Notes: generated by a model not told the origin, from the sequence alone. DNA of 64,000 nucleotides from Lacipirellula limnantheis (GCF_007746075.1 NZ_CP036339.1:2881786-2945785), one strand, 5' to 3'; counted from the stretch's first letter, positions 44,208 through 54,125 are shown. Numbers and translations are program-made.

Positions 44208-45662
44208 ATGTCGCCGCTTGATCGATTCGCTATTTTCGCCGGTCGTCGCCAATTTCTCCAGCACACCAGCCTCGGGCTTGGGGTCGCCGCACTCAGCTGC
44301 TTAGGCGGCGACGCCGCAGTGGCGCCGATAGGGGGCCTGCCAACGCCGCAGCTTTCGCGGCTGCACATCGCACCGCGCGCGAAGCGAGTCATCTATCTCT
44401 TTCAGGCGGGAGGTCCGTCGCAACTTGAATTACTCGACTACAAGCCGCAACTTGATAGTCGCTTTCGCACCGAACTGCCGGAGTCGGTGCGGCAGGGCCA
44501 ACGGATCACCGGCATGGTGAGCGGTCAGGGCGAACTGTTGATCGCGCCCAGTCGGTTTGGGTTCAGGGCAACGCCGAACTGCGGCACCCCGATCGGAAAT
44601 CTGTTGCCGTTTACCCAGAAGATCGGCGATCGACTTTGCGTCGTCAATTCGCTGCGTACGGAAGCCATCAACCACGACCCCGCGATTACGTTCCTCCAGT
44701 CAGGGTCGCAACAGCCAGGTCGACCATCCATGGGATCGTGGATCGACTATGGCATTGGGTCCGAGTGCGACAACCTGCCTGCATTCGTCGTGCTCATTTC
44801 GACTCCTAGCAACGGCCGGCCCGACCAGGGGCTGCTCTCTCGTCTTTGGGGTAGCGGGTTTCTTCCCACCCGTCACCAGGGAGTGAAGCTGCGGAGCGCG
44901 GGCGAACCGGTCGACTTCCTGGCCAACCCTACCGGTCTGCATCCCACGACGCGTCGTTCGTGGTTGGCGGCGCTTGAAGAGCTCAATCAGCGGCGGTTTG
45001 AGGCGGTCGGCGATCCAGAGATTCAAACTCGCATCGCGCAGTATGAGCTGGCGGCTCGCATGCAGACCTCGGTGCCTGAACTTGCCGACGTGGCAGACGA
45101 ATCTGAGAGTACTTTTGCGCTCTACGGCGAAGATGCACGGAAGGCAGGCACCTATGCGAGAAATTGCCTCATGGCCCGTCGCCTGGCCGAGCGAGGCGTG
45201 CGATTCATCCAACTCTATCATCGCGGCTGGGACCACCATGGCGACTTACCCAACAACATTGCATCGCTCGCTCGCGACGTGGATCAGGCGTCTGCGGCGT
45301 TGATACTTGATCTTGAGCAGCGCGGACTCCTAGAAGAGACGCTCGTGGTTTGGGGCGGTGAGTTTGGCCGTACCGTGTACAGCCAGGGCGCGGTGACCCG
45401 TGAAACTTACGGCCGCGATCACCATGGTCGAGCGTTCTCAATCTGGCTCGCTGGCGGCGGCGTGAAGCCGGGCATTCGTTATGGCCGCACCGACGACTTC
45501 AGTTTCAATGTGATCGAGGGTCCCGTGCATATTCATGACCTTCAGGCGACGGTGCTCGCCTGTTTGGGAATCGATCACGAGCGGCTCACTTTCGCGTTCC
45601 AAGGGCGTCAGTATCGACTGACTGACGTCCACGGAACGGTCGTACGCGACATCCTCACTTGA
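44208..45662 (+). CDS. DUF1501 (sulfatase-superfamily-like) Tat-exported protein
   Basis: 484 residues, 24 bases after its partner. GRRQFLQHTSLGLGVAALS is a twin-arginine signal. The DUF1501 body begins HIAPRAKRVIYLFQAGGPSQ, then LELLDYKPQLD, and continues with INHDPAITFLQSGSQQPGRP, FIQLYHRGWDHHGDLPNN, LVVWGGEFGRTVYSQG and RDHHGRAFSIWLAGGG. The His/Asp/Glu-rich segments parallel the metal site of the alkaline phosphatase/sulfatase superfamily, although the activity is not established. It is made as a unit with the PSCyt/DUF1553 protein. A branched hairpin follows its stop. Confidence 0.92.
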   Translation: MSPLDRFAIFAGRRQFLQHTSLGLGVAALSCLGGDAAVAPIGGLPTPQLSRLHIAPRAKRVIYLFQAGGPSQLELLDYKPQLDSRFRTELPESVRQGQRITGMVSGQGELLIAPSRFGFRATPNCGTPIGNLLPFTQKIGDRLCVVNSLRTEAINHDPAITFLQSGSQQPGRPSMGSWIDYGIGSECDNLPAFVVLISTPSNGRPDQGLLSRLWGSGFLPTRHQGVKLRSAGEPVDFLANPTGLHPTTRRSWLAALEELNQRRFEAVGDPEIQTRIAQYELAARMQTSVPELADVADESESTFALYGEDARKAGTYARNCLMARRLAERGVRFIQLYHRGWDHHGDLPNNIASLARDVDQASAALILDLEQRGLLEETLVVWGGEFGRTVYSQGAVTRETYGRDHHGRAFSIWLAGGGVKPGIRYGRTDDFSFNVIEGPVHIHDLQATVLACLGIDHERLTFAFQGRQYRLTDVHGTVVRDILT

Positions 45663-46256
45663 GTGCGGCGGTCTCCGACTGGCGATTTCCTGCGGAGGTT
45701 CGCAATGCCTCCAAGCTCGCCAGTCGCCCCAGTCGAAAGATGCTACCGTCACGTTGACTCATGATGCGACGGAGGTCGGATGGCGCGCTCATGCCCTTTT
45801 TTTGCCGGGGGAGCAGCCGCCGGTGCTCTTGGTAAGCGGAATACGCTTCAATCGCAGCCATCGGTTAGCTGATATTTAAAGAAAGGCCGCCCCAGGAGTC
45901 GCAGGGCCTGCGCAGGCGCATCGCGGTGCCGCCGTGCGAGTTGATGTACCAGAAGTCCCGCGGACACGAGCATGCCGTGGTCTTCGGCAACCAATCCAAA
46001 GGCTCAAGACGAAGCGAGGTGACGCAACGTTGGCATCGGACCATCCGTCGACTTCACTCTTGGTCCGGGCTCCATGGCACGTTGCAAATTCTCAACAGCG
46101 ACGCGACGAGCAAGGGTGCATGCTGCGTCCAGGCTTCGTAAATGTTTCTGTCCTCTGTCTGTCGGGCGCTTCTGGCGGTATTTTGAAGCGTCGATGCGCC
46201 AGCGAGCGGCCGCGAGTCCGACGCCTTGAAGCCGGTCCTATGGGAGACGTACTTGA
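45663..46256. other. Intergenic region
   Basis: About 590 bases between DUF1501 and the DUF2760 gene. After the terminator-like hairpin the sequence holds overlapping short frames (45926-46141 and 45934-46272) without domain similarity. The DUF2760 ribosome site GGGAG lies at 46241-46245. The promoter of the Hsp70 operon should be here. Confidence 0.35.
45677..45725 (+). terminator. Branched hairpin after DUF1501
   Basis: GACTGGCGA (45677-45685) pairs with TCGCCAGTC (45717-45725). The enclosed loop carries its own GGAGG/CCTCC stem (45694-45698 with 45708-45712). It starts 15 bases after the stop codon. There is no T-run, so it is a plausible but unproven terminator. Confidence 0.4.
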
Positions 46257-46790
46257 ATGCGAGTTTGGTTAGCCATGAAGTGTTTTTTCAACGTGTTGCT
46301 GCATGGGGAGTTCGCCAACCGCTGCGAGTTGTTATTGAAAGACGCGCCTCTTGCGAAAAATCAGGCCTCTGCCGCGGCGCCGTGCTCGCCGGCGGTCGTA
46401 TCAGCGTCGCGTAGCGATGCCGTCACCTTGCTCGCGACGCTCCAACGGGAAGCGCGGTTTGTCGACATCGTCAACGAATCGCTCGACGGCTACTCGGACG
46501 CGCAGATCGGCGCCGCCGCGCGGGACGTACTGCGAGATTGCGGCAAGGTATTGGCGCGAGTCTTTGCGTTGCGGCCAATGCTTGAGCAGGAAGAGGGCGC
46601 GACGGTTCAAGTTCCGGCGCACTATGAAACGGAATGCTACAGGCTGACGGGCGACCTCTCGCGCGAGCCGCCGTTCGCGGGCAAGCTGATGCATGCCGGC
46701 TGGCAAGCGACCAAGTGCGACCTGCCGACCTGGACCGGGAGCGGCAAGGGAGCGCTCGTCGTCGCGCCCGCCGAAGTTCAACTGGGATGA
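46257..46790 (+). CDS. DUF2760 protein, first gene of an Hsp70 operon
   Basis: 177 residues from an ATG with GGGAGACG upstream. The conserved part is DAVTLLATLQREARFVDIVN, SLDGYSDAQIGAAARDVLRD, YRLTGDLSREPPFAGKLMHA and GWQATKCDLPTWTGSGKGAL, which I recognise as DUF2760. The first 50 residues are variable and cysteine-containing. It is cytoplasmic. In many bacteria DUF2760 precedes two Hsp70 homologues, as here. Its TGA overlaps the next ATG (ATGA), so the three proteins are probably made in fixed proportion and may act as one chaperone system. The molecular role is unknown. Confidence 0.82.
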   Translation: MRVWLAMKCFFNVLLHGEFANRCELLLKDAPLAKNQASAAAPCSPAVVSASRSDAVTLLATLQREARFVDIVNESLDGYSDAQIGAAARDVLRDCGKVLARVFALRPMLEQEEGATVQVPAHYETECYRLTGDLSREPPFAGKLMHAGWQATKCDLPTWTGSGKGALVVAPAEVQLG

Positions 46791-48613
46791 TCGAGAAAGA
46801 ACGTTCGATGACCGCCAAGTACGTCGTGGGGATCGACCTGGGCACCACCAACTGCGTGATGGCCTATGTCGCGATCGAAACGAAGTCGCCGCAGGTGGAG
46901 CTGCTGGAGATTCCGCAGCTCGTCGCCGCCAGCACGATCGAGAGCCGCCCCTTGCTCCCCTCCTTCCTCTATCTTGCGCCCGAGCACGAAGCGGCGTCGG
47001 GGGCGCTCGGCGTACCGTGGCAGCGCGAGATGCCGCTCGCCGTCGGCGAGTACGCGCGGCGGCGCGGGGCGGAGATGCCCGATCGGACCGTCGCGGCAGC
47101 CAAGTCGTGGCTCTGCCACAGCGGCGTCGATCGCCGGCAGCCGCTGCTTCCCGAACATGCGCCGCCCGAGGTGGCGAAGATTTCGCCCGTCTCGGCGTCG
47201 CGCCGCTACTTAGAACATCTGGTTGCGGCGTGGAACGCGCAGTTCCCCGAGGCGCGGCTGGCGCAGCAGTACGTGGTGCTCACCGTGCCGGCTTCGTTCG
47301 ACGCCGCTGCCCGCGAATTGACGCGCGAAGCGGCGATTGCGGCGGGGCTGCCCGAGTCGCTGGTGTTTCTGGAAGAGCCGCAAGCCGCGGTTTACTCATG
47401 GCTCGTCGCCCGCGGCGATGAATGGCGGCGTGATCTGAGCGCGGGCGATCGACTGCTGGTGTGCGACGTCGGCGGCGGGACGACGGATCTCACGCTCATC
47501 GATGTGGCCGAAGCCGGCGGTGAGCTTGAACTACGCCGGCTGGCGGTGGGCGACCACCTGCTTGTGGGCGGCGACAATATGGATCTGACGCTTGCCCACC
47601 GCGTCGCCCAGTTGTTCGCCGAGCAAGGGGTAAAGCTCGACGCGTGGCAGTCAGTGTCGCTGTGGCACTCTTGCCGCGATGCGAAGGAAGCGCTCCTCGC
47701 GGCCGACGCCCCGGAGTCGCACCGCGTTGCGGTACTGGGGCGCGGCAGTAAGCTCATCGGCGGGACCGTGACGGTCGACGTACAGCGGCAGCTGGCCGTC
47801 GATCTGCTCGTTGGCGGCTTCTTCCCCAAGTGTACGATTACTGATCGACCGCAGAGGCGGCGGGCATCAGGGTTCCAGGAAATTGGCTTGCCGTATCAGG
47901 CCGACGTGGCGATCACGCGGCACTTAGCGGCGTTCCTCGCCGCGCACGCAGACGGGGATAATCGCTCCGCCGCGCCGACGCACGTGCTGTTCAACGGCGG
48001 CGTGTTCAAGGCCGCCGCGTTCCGCGCGCTGGTGCTCGATCGCCTTGGCGAGTGGTCAGGCGCGGACAAGCCGGTGCGCGAACTTCCGGGGCCGCGCGAC
48101 CTCGACTTCGCCGTCGCGCGGGGCGCTGCATTCTACGGCTGGACGAAACAGCAAGGCGGCGTGCGGATCCGCAGCGGCGCCGCTCGGTCGTATTACGTCG
48201 GCATCGAAACGGCCGGCCTAGCGATCCCCGGCGCGCCGCGGCCCTTGCGGGCGCTTTGCGTCGTGCCCTTCGGCATGGAAGAAGGGACCGCGGTTGACGT
48301 GCCCTCGAACGAGTTTGGCCTGGTGCTCGGCGAACCAGCCCATTTTCGTTTTTTCAGTTCGGCGGTGCGCCAGCACGATCGCCCCGGCGCGCTATTGCCG
48401 ACGATCGACGAAGAGGAACTCGCCGAAACCGATTCGCTCGAGACGATGCTCGAAGCGGGGAGCGACGACGCCGAAACGTACGTGCCGGTAAAATTTCAGG
48501 CGCGGATCACCGAGCTCGGTGTGTTTGAGCTCTGGTGCGTCAGTACGACTTCCGATCGGCGGTGGAAGCTGGCGTTCAGCATTCGAGACGATGCGCAAGA
48601 GGCCGCGTCGTGA
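46787..48613 (+). CDS. Hsp70-family protein (DnaK-like, short C-terminus)
   Basis: 608 residues from the ATG overlapping the DUF2760 stop; MTAKYV at 46808 is an alternative start. The actin-like ATPase shows phosphate-1 KYVVGIDLGTTNCVMAYV, connect-1 TVPASFDAAARELTREAAIA, phosphate-2 VCDVGGGTTDLTLIDV and adenosine motif HVLFNGGVFKAAAFRALV. After about residue 480 a beta-sandwich-like region resembles a short substrate-binding domain, but the long helical lid of DnaK is missing. It is therefore a specialised Hsp70, not the housekeeping DnaK. It is followed by a second, longer homologue through a GTGA overlap. Confidence 0.9.
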   Translation: MIEKERSMTAKYVVGIDLGTTNCVMAYVAIETKSPQVELLEIPQLVAASTIESRPLLPSFLYLAPEHEAASGALGVPWQREMPLAVGEYARRRGAEMPDRTVAAAKSWLCHSGVDRRQPLLPEHAPPEVAKISPVSASRRYLEHLVAAWNAQFPEARLAQQYVVLTVPASFDAAARELTREAAIAAGLPESLVFLEEPQAAVYSWLVARGDEWRRDLSAGDRLLVCDVGGGTTDLTLIDVAEAGGELELRRLAVGDHLLVGGDNMDLTLAHRVAQLFAEQGVKLDAWQSVSLWHSCRDAKEALLAADAPESHRVAVLGRGSKLIGGTVTVDVQRQLAVDLLVGGFFPKCTITDRPQRRRASGFQEIGLPYQADVAITRHLAAFLAAHADGDNRSAAPTHVLFNGGVFKAAAFRALVLDRLGEWSGADKPVRELPGPRDLDFAVARGAAFYGWTKQQGGVRIRSGAARSYYVGIETAGLAIPGAPRPLRALCVVPFGMEEGTAVDVPSNEFGLVLGEPAHFRFFSSAVRQHDRPGALLPTIDEEELAETDSLETMLEAGSDDAETYVPVKFQARITELGVFELWCVSTTSDRRWKLAFSIRDDAQEAAS

Positions 48614-51462
48614 GCCAGGGCCGTTCACTGCCGGACGCCGCGGACGATTCCCGCAGTCGGTTTGTGGTGGGGATCGACCTCGGCACGACGAACTCGGCCG
48701 TCGCGTACGTTGACGCGCAACAGGAGCGATGGTCGGTCGCGACGCTCAGCATTCGGCAGGTCGTGGCGCCGTTTCACGTGGAAGGGCGCGAATTGTTGCC
48801 GTCGTTCCACTATCAGGCGACGCCCGCAGAGGTGAGCGGCGGCGCTATGCGGCTCCCTTGGGACCAACAGGCGCCCGCCTACGCCGTCGGCGTTTTCGCG
48901 CGCGACGATGGAACGGCCAATCCAGGACGGCTTGTCGCCTCGGCGAAGTCGTGGCTGTCGCACACCGGCGTCGATCGCACGGCGGAGCTGTTGCCATGGC
49001 ACGGGGACGCCGACGTCGAACGGCTTTCGCCCGTCGAAGCGTCGTCGTGCTACCTGCGGCACATTCATGAAGCATGGAATGCCGAGTTCCCAGGGCAGCC
49101 GCTCGCCGAGCAGGATGTGGTGATCACGCTGCCGGCGTCGTTCGACGAAGTTGCTCGCCAACTCACGATCGAAGCCGCCAAGCGGGCCGGACTCCCGCGG
49201 ATTATTCTCATCGAAGAGCCGCAGGCGGCGTTCTATGCCTGGGTCTCTCGGCATTCCGATGATTGGCAAGCAAAGGTGCAGGCGGGGCAGAAGGTGCTGG
49301 TTTGCGACATCGGCGGCGGCACGTCCGACTTTACGCTGATTCGGGCGAGCACCAACGCGGCAACGGGCGACGTGCAGTTCAACCGCATCGCCGTCGGCGA
49401 GCACCTGATTCTCGGCGGCGACAACCTCGATCTCACGCTGGCGCGGCATATCGAAACGAAACTCGTCGGCGATAATCGGTTGCCTGCGCACCAGTGGGAA
49501 GTGCTCGTACGAACGGCGCGTCGCGTCAAGGAATCATTGCTGGGCGAGAACTCGCCGGAGACAATCACCGTCAATCTGCCGGCGGGCGGTTCGAAGCTCA
49601 TCGGCGGCGGCCTGCAAGCGACCGTTACGCGCAGCGAAGTCGAGGAGTTGTTGCTGGAAGGCTTCCTGCCGCGTGTGGGCCTGGGTGACAAGCCGATGCG
49701 CAAGCAATCCGCCTTCCAGGATTTTGGGTTGCCGTACGCGGCCGATCCGGCGATGACGCGCTACCTGGGCACGTTCTTGGCGGCGCATCGCTTCACCGGC
49801 GATCAAGCGCCCACGCGCGACTGGCACGAAAAGCAGCAGTCCGATCCGGCGCGGCCCGACGTGGTGCTGCTCAACGGCGGGCTGTTTGCTTCGCCCGCGC
49901 TGCGAGCGCGATTGCTGGAGGTGGTCGCGTCGTGGTTTTCTACGGAGGGCGACGCTTGGCGGCCGCTGCTGCTTGATAACCCGCGTTGGGATTTGGCGGT
50001 CGCCCAAGGCGCCGCCTACTACGGCATGGTGCGGCGCGGCCAAGGGGTGGCGATCTCCGCCAACCTCGCGCGCAGCTATTACGTCGGCGTTGCCGGCGAG
50101 AGGCCGCGCGCCGTCTGCCTGGCGCCTGGCAGCGCCGTTGCCGGGCAGGATTTTGAGATCGAGGGACTCGACCTCGAAGTGACGCTCGCCGAGCCGGTCG
50201 AATTCCCGCTGTATGTCTCAAGCACGCGGCTCGTAGATCCGCCAGGCGCGATCGTCGAGGTGAATCTCGACGAGCTGACGCCGCTGCCGCCGATTCGGAC
50301 GGTGCTGAAGTCAGGACGCAAAAAAGAGCACCAGCAAGCGAAGGTGCGGCTGCATGCCCATCTCTCGGAGATAGGCGTGCTGGAACTTTCGTGCCGTGAG
50401 ATCGATGCGCCGCGAAGCTGGCGGTTGCAGTTCGACATTCGCTCGACGACGCAAACAGACGTCGCCGCGCACGACTCGGCCGCCGAGCGCGAGGGATTCG
50501 TTGATGAATCGGCGCTCGCCGCCTGCCGCGAGCGGATCGAGCGGGTGTTTGGCGAATCGGCGACGGAGCCGCCGCGAACGCTGATGCCGGAGCTGGCGCA
50601 GGCGCTCGACATGGAGCGGCATGCCTGGCCGACGTCGGTGTTGCGGCGGCTGTGGGAAATGCTGCTGGAGTTCGAATCTGGCCGCCGCCGCTCGGCGGGC
50701 CACGAAGCCCGCTGGCTGAACCTCGTCGGCTACGCGCTGCGTCCCGGCTACGGATTCGCCGTCGACGATTGGCGCGTCGCGCAAACCTGGCGCGCCGTGA
50801 GCGGCAAGGCGGCCTTTCCCGCGTCCCATGCGGAGGCGCTCGTGCTGTGGCGGCGCATCGCGGGCGGACTGAGCCGCGGACAGCAGCTGGGGCTCGCCGA
50901 GCCGCTGCTCGCTGCGGTGAACGCGGCGCGACGCCGCTCGGAAGGCCGTCCTGTTTCCTCAATCGCCGGCGGCCTCGATCCGGCCGCTTCGCTGGAGATC
51001 TGGCGACTGCTGGGATCGCTGGAACTGTTGCCCATCGAGGTGAAGCTCCAGCTAGGCGACGACATCGTTCACCTGCTGCCGAAGCGCAAGCTGGAGAAGG
51101 CCCGCACGACGATGATCTGGACGCTAGGGCGACTAGGACAGCGCGTGCCGTTGCACGGACCGCTCAATACGGTTCTCCCGGTAGAGTATGCCGAGACGTG
51201 GCTCGAAGCGATCGAGCGTCATCCAGGCGACGACCTCATCTCGAACGTCGCCATCATGCAGCTAGCGCGCCGGACCGATGATCGGCATCGCGACGTCGAC
51301 GACGCGCTTCGCGACCGCATCGTGAAGCGTTTGTCGCTGCGGGGAGCGGCGGAGCACTTAATCGAACTCGTTCGCTCCGGCGGTTCGCTCGACGAACGTG
51401 AGCGAACCGAGGTCTACGGCGAGTCGATGCCCATTGGTTTACGTTGCTTCAGTGACGCGTAG
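48610..51462 (+). CDS. Second Hsp70-family protein with long C-terminal extension (DUF3731-type)
   Basis: 950 residues from a GTG that overlaps the previous TGA. The ATPase domain has FVVGIDLGTTNSAVAYV, ITLPASFDEVARQLTIEAAK, VCDIGGGTSDFTLIRA and VVLLNGGLFASPALRARLLE. It shares SAKSWLSHTGVDR with the first homologue (AAKSWLCHSGVDR there), showing common origin by duplication. After the sandwich-like region a helical domain of about 300 residues follows (WPTSVLRRLWEMLLEFESGR, YALRPGYGFAVDDWRVAQTW, IWTLGRLGQRVPLHGPLNTV), which matches the DUF3731 extension. The two Hsp70s may form a heteromeric machine with DUF2760. Clients are unknown. Confidence 0.9.
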   Translation: MSQGRSLPDAADDSRSRFVVGIDLGTTNSAVAYVDAQQERWSVATLSIRQVVAPFHVEGRELLPSFHYQATPAEVSGGAMRLPWDQQAPAYAVGVFARDDGTANPGRLVASAKSWLSHTGVDRTAELLPWHGDADVERLSPVEASSCYLRHIHEAWNAEFPGQPLAEQDVVITLPASFDEVARQLTIEAAKRAGLPRIILIEEPQAAFYAWVSRHSDDWQAKVQAGQKVLVCDIGGGTSDFTLIRASTNAATGDVQFNRIAVGEHLILGGDNLDLTLARHIETKLVGDNRLPAHQWEVLVRTARRVKESLLGENSPETITVNLPAGGSKLIGGGLQATVTRSEVEELLLEGFLPRVGLGDKPMRKQSAFQDFGLPYAADPAMTRYLGTFLAAHRFTGDQAPTRDWHEKQQSDPARPDVVLLNGGLFASPALRARLLEVVASWFSTEGDAWRPLLLDNPRWDLAVAQGAAYYGMVRRGQGVAISANLARSYYVGVAGERPRAVCLAPGSAVAGQDFEIEGLDLEVTLAEPVEFPLYVSSTRLVDPPGAIVEVNLDELTPLPPIRTVLKSGRKKEHQQAKVRLHAHLSEIGVLELSCREIDAPRSWRLQFDIRSTTQTDVAAHDSAAEREGFVDESALAACRERIERVFGESATEPPRTLMPELAQALDMERHAWPTSVLRRLWEMLLEFESGRRRSAGHEARWLNLVGYALRPGYGFAVDDWRVAQTWRAVSGKAAFPASHAEALVLWRRIAGGLSRGQQLGLAEPLLAAVNAARRRSEGRPVSSIAGGLDPAASLEIWRLLGSLELLPIEVKLQLGDDIVHLLPKRKLEKARTTMIWTLGRLGQRVPLHGPLNTVLPVEYAETWLEAIERHPGDDLISNVAIMQLARRTDDRHRDVDDALRDRIVKRLSLRGAAEHLIELVRSGGSLDERERTEVYGESMPIGLRCFSDA

Positions 51463-51471
51463 CGAACAGGT

Positions 51472-51493
51472 CCCGACGCTGTTGGCGTCTGGG
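51472..51493 (+). terminator. Short hairpin after the Hsp70 operon
   Basis: CCCGACGC (51472-51479) pairs with GCGTC-T-GGG (51485-51493), a stem of eight pairs with one bulged T and a TGTTG loop. It lies ten bases after the TAG stop. The following bases are not T-rich. Confidence 0.35.
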
Positions 51494-51600
51494 TAGTGGA
51501 CCTAGAGGTCAGGGCGGCGGTTCGGCGGCGCCCCGAACGGCTCCTCCGCAGCGAGCAATCGCGCGCTCGCGCATCGCCGACCCGTCTCAACGACGCGCCG

Positions 51601-53091
51601 CTACTTTTGACCATCAAGTCCGGCCCGAAAAGATGCGTTTCGCGACGGCATTTGCGCGTCCACTTGCTTTCGCCAGGCGTCCAAGGTTCGTCCCAGTTCG
51701 GCGGTCTTCTCGCGCTCGACGTTTGCCAGATCATGCGACTCGCTGACGTCGACCGCGAGATTGTAGAGCTCTCGGTGCCCGTCTTCGAGGAACTCAATTA
51801 GCTTCCAATCGCCGGCTCGCACGGCGCTGGCCGGCGTCGAGGTCGGGTAGTAGTGCGGGTAGTGATGAAAGATCGGCGGCGCGGCGTTAGGCGCTCTGGG
51901 GTCCTGCAAGAGCGCATCGAGCGTCCGGCCGTCGGTCGTGTCGGCATGCGCCTCATCCGCAAGACCAGTGATGGCGGCAATCGTCGGCGCGATATCCACG
52001 CAATGGACCGGCGCCTCGCAGGCCTGGTTCTGCGCTGCCCCTGCCGGCCAACGGACAATCAGCGGAACGCGGACGCCGCCTTCGTAGAGCGAGCCTTTGC
52101 CCGAGCGAAGGGGCGCATTGTTCGTGCAAGCGGCGTTATCGAATTGTCCGATATGCCCTCCGTTGTCGGAAAGAAAGATGATGACAGTTCGGTCGGACAA
52201 ACCTCGCTCCTCAATCCGCTGCATTACCCGGCCGACGCTTTCGTCGAGACTCTGCAACATGGCAGCGTAGTTGGCGTTCTGATGACGCAGACCGGGGGCA
52301 ACCTTTGCCTCGTAGTGCGCCGTCAGCTCCGGCTTCGGTTCGATCGGCGTGTGAACCGCGTGATGAGCCAAGTAGAGGAAAAATGGTCGCTCGCCGGCGC
52401 TGTCGATGACCCGCAGCGCTTCGTCCGTGAGACGATCGGTGAGGTATTCCCCCGGCTGCCCACCCTCCAGGTGAGGCACGTAGCGGAACTCGCCGCCGTA
52501 ACGCCCCGCGCCTCGGTAGGGGAAAAAATACGAAAACGGAGCGCCCCAGAAAGTGCCGCCGACGTTGATGTCAAAGCCATGTGCCTCCGGGTAATGGGCT
52601 GCGTCCCCCAAGTGCCACTTTCCGACGAGCGCCGTCAGGTAGCCGGCCGATTGCAGTCGTTTGGCAATCGTCGTTTCAGTCAGCGGCAGGTCGCGGGTCG
52701 AGAGCGGCGGGACCAACGGCCGATCGCGCGGCGGGGTTGCGGCCGACTCGTACCACGTCGTCACGTGAAGTCGTGCATAGTGCTTCCCCGTCATCAGGCT
52801 CGATCGAGTCGGCGAGCAAACGGGCGCGGCATACGCACTAGTGAAGCGAACGCCGCCGCGCGCCAGCTGATCGAGGTGCGGCGTCTCGTGCAGGTCGGCC
52901 CCGTAGCACCCCAAGTCCGACCACCCCAAATCATCAGCCAAGATCAAGACCACGTTCGGCCGTACCGACTCCGCACCGCTCGTTTGCCCCATACCGGCCA
53001 GCAATAGGCTCGACGCTAGCCAAAGACGCGCGGCATGAGTCGATGCCGCCGCGACCAAGGTTGGAATCACCGCTGACCAACAAACTGACAT
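51601..53091 (-). CDS. Exported sulfatase (Cys-type, arylsulfatase A-like)
   Basis: 496 residues from an ATG, with a signal sequence ending near residue 40. The N-terminal metal site is NVVLILADDLGWSDLGCYG (Asp 53, Asp 54). The active-site signature CSPTRSSLMTG begins at Cys 92, which must be oxidised to formylglycine. Other motifs are YLTALVGKWHLGDAAHYPEA, FFLYLAHHAVHTPIEPKPEL and VIIFLSDNGGHIGQFDN. Length and motifs fit family S1 sulfatases, which remove sulfate esters from polysaccharides. Planctomycetes use many of them on marine sulfated glycans. It is transcribed toward the Hsp70 operon and no maturase gene is visible here. Confidence 0.93.
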   Translation of the reverse strand: MSVCWSAVIPTLVAAASTHAARLWLASSLLLAGMGQTSGAESVRPNVVLILADDLGWSDLGCYGADLHETPHLDQLARGGVRFTSAYAAPVCSPTRSSLMTGKHYARLHVTTWYESAATPPRDRPLVPPLSTRDLPLTETTIAKRLQSAGYLTALVGKWHLGDAAHYPEAHGFDINVGGTFWGAPFSYFFPYRGAGRYGGEFRYVPHLEGGQPGEYLTDRLTDEALRVIDSAGERPFFLYLAHHAVHTPIEPKPELTAHYEAKVAPGLRHQNANYAAMLQSLDESVGRVMQRIEERGLSDRTVIIFLSDNGGHIGQFDNAACTNNAPLRSGKGSLYEGGVRVPLIVRWPAGAAQNQACEAPVHCVDIAPTIAAITGLADEAHADTTDGRTLDALLQDPRAPNAAPPIFHHYPHYYPTSTPASAVRAGDWKLIEFLEDGHRELYNLAVDVSESHDLANVEREKTAELGRTLDAWRKQVDAQMPSRNASFRAGLDGQK

Positions 53092-53642
53092 TAGTCATCA
53101 CCTCAACGTCGCGCCTGCACGCCAGGGCAGCTAAGAATTCTGCGCTGAAACGACGTGCACGCGGCACAAGCTCCCATGTTACCACAGCCGCCAAGTCGAA
53201 GACTTAGTTCGCGGACCCTGAAGCGGTTAGAACCTGTCAGTCGACCGCTAACAGCGTGACGGCGAGTTGAGTTTCATCCTCAAACTTTTTGGAAATTTCT
53301 CTCGCGCATACGGCGGATCAGCGCCATTAAACGCCAGCCCCACGAACTCGGCCTCGGTCTCGCTTGCCACCGCCACTCGCCAACCCGAGGGCTCGATGAC
53401 CGTATTGTTTGGGTCCAAAACTACTTGATTCGTTATGAGGAGCGACATCAGCACACACTCCAAATCTGCTCAGGCATTCGACCTAAAGCCAATTTTACCC
53501 GCCTGTTCAGCCGCGTAGCAAACCGCCCCGCTAGGCCGCGTCATCTAGCTCGAGGGGCGCAAAAGCCTTGACGATGGTTCGTCGCCAACGCTTCCATCGA
53601 TCCCGATCCCGCGCCGCGCGTCATTGACAGCGGACCCTAGGC
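53092..53642. other. Intergenic region with one weak open frame
   Basis: About 550 bases upstream of the sulfatase. A 71-codon frame at 53248-53463 on the minus strand contains SLLITNQVVLDPNNTVIEPS and EAEFVGLAFNGADPPY, which could be a small gene or a fragment, but it has no good ribosome site. Nothing else was recognised. Confidence 0.35.
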
Positions 53643-54041
53643 TCAATGCTGGCCAGACCGGCGATTTCGCTGAGCCGTTTTCTGGCGATGCAGGCATCCA
53701 TGACGCGCCCCACGATTACCGGGGCCCGCGATCAAAGAATGGATCGATGGGGCGATCGGCAAGTAATAGCCGGTAGCGCAGGGATTGGCATGAACCCCCA
53801 GACAACGACCAATTCGCCGATAGTCCAAGCCGCAGCGATGCAGTTCCCAAGCCTGCTCGCACCGTTCTAGGCGCTGTTGACGCCGCGTTTGCCGAAGTAG
53901 TTCCTGCAGTCGCGACTTCTGTTCCAAAGGATCGGCACGGGGCGACCTTGCCAGGGTCGGGAGTTGCGGGTTAACAATGGGCTGCGGGGGTCGGCGGGTC
54001 TGGTCGGCGGCTTCCCAGGAGAGGCGCCGGGATTGGATCAA
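53643..54041 (-). pseudogene. Possible transposase remnant (HTH part)
   Basis: The minus-strand frame contains QELLRQTRRQQRLERCEQAW followed by ELHRCGLDYRRIGRCLGVH. This resembles the resolvase-like helix-turn-helix of ISL3-type or related transposases (R-x-R-x-x-x-x-x-x-x-E-L-H-x-x-G-x-x-x-R-x-I-A-R-x-L-G). After GVH the similarity ends, apparently by frameshift, and no catalytic DDE residues are found. No terminal inverted repeats were seen. It is a low-confidence relic. Confidence 0.35.
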
Positions 54042-54125
54042 GAGTTGAGTTGAAACAAACCAAGCGGGCCCGGTGTGAAGACGCGGCCATTTTTCATCTC
54101 AAGGCGGAGCAATGCCGTGGGCGTG

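Noticed and set aside
49940..50962. 340-codon arginine-rich minus-strand frame
   Set aside because: It is antisense to the second Hsp70 and has no recognisable domain.
51853..53007. 384-codon plus-strand open frame
   Set aside because: It is antisense to the sulfatase, whose CSPTR signature and metal site are unambiguous.
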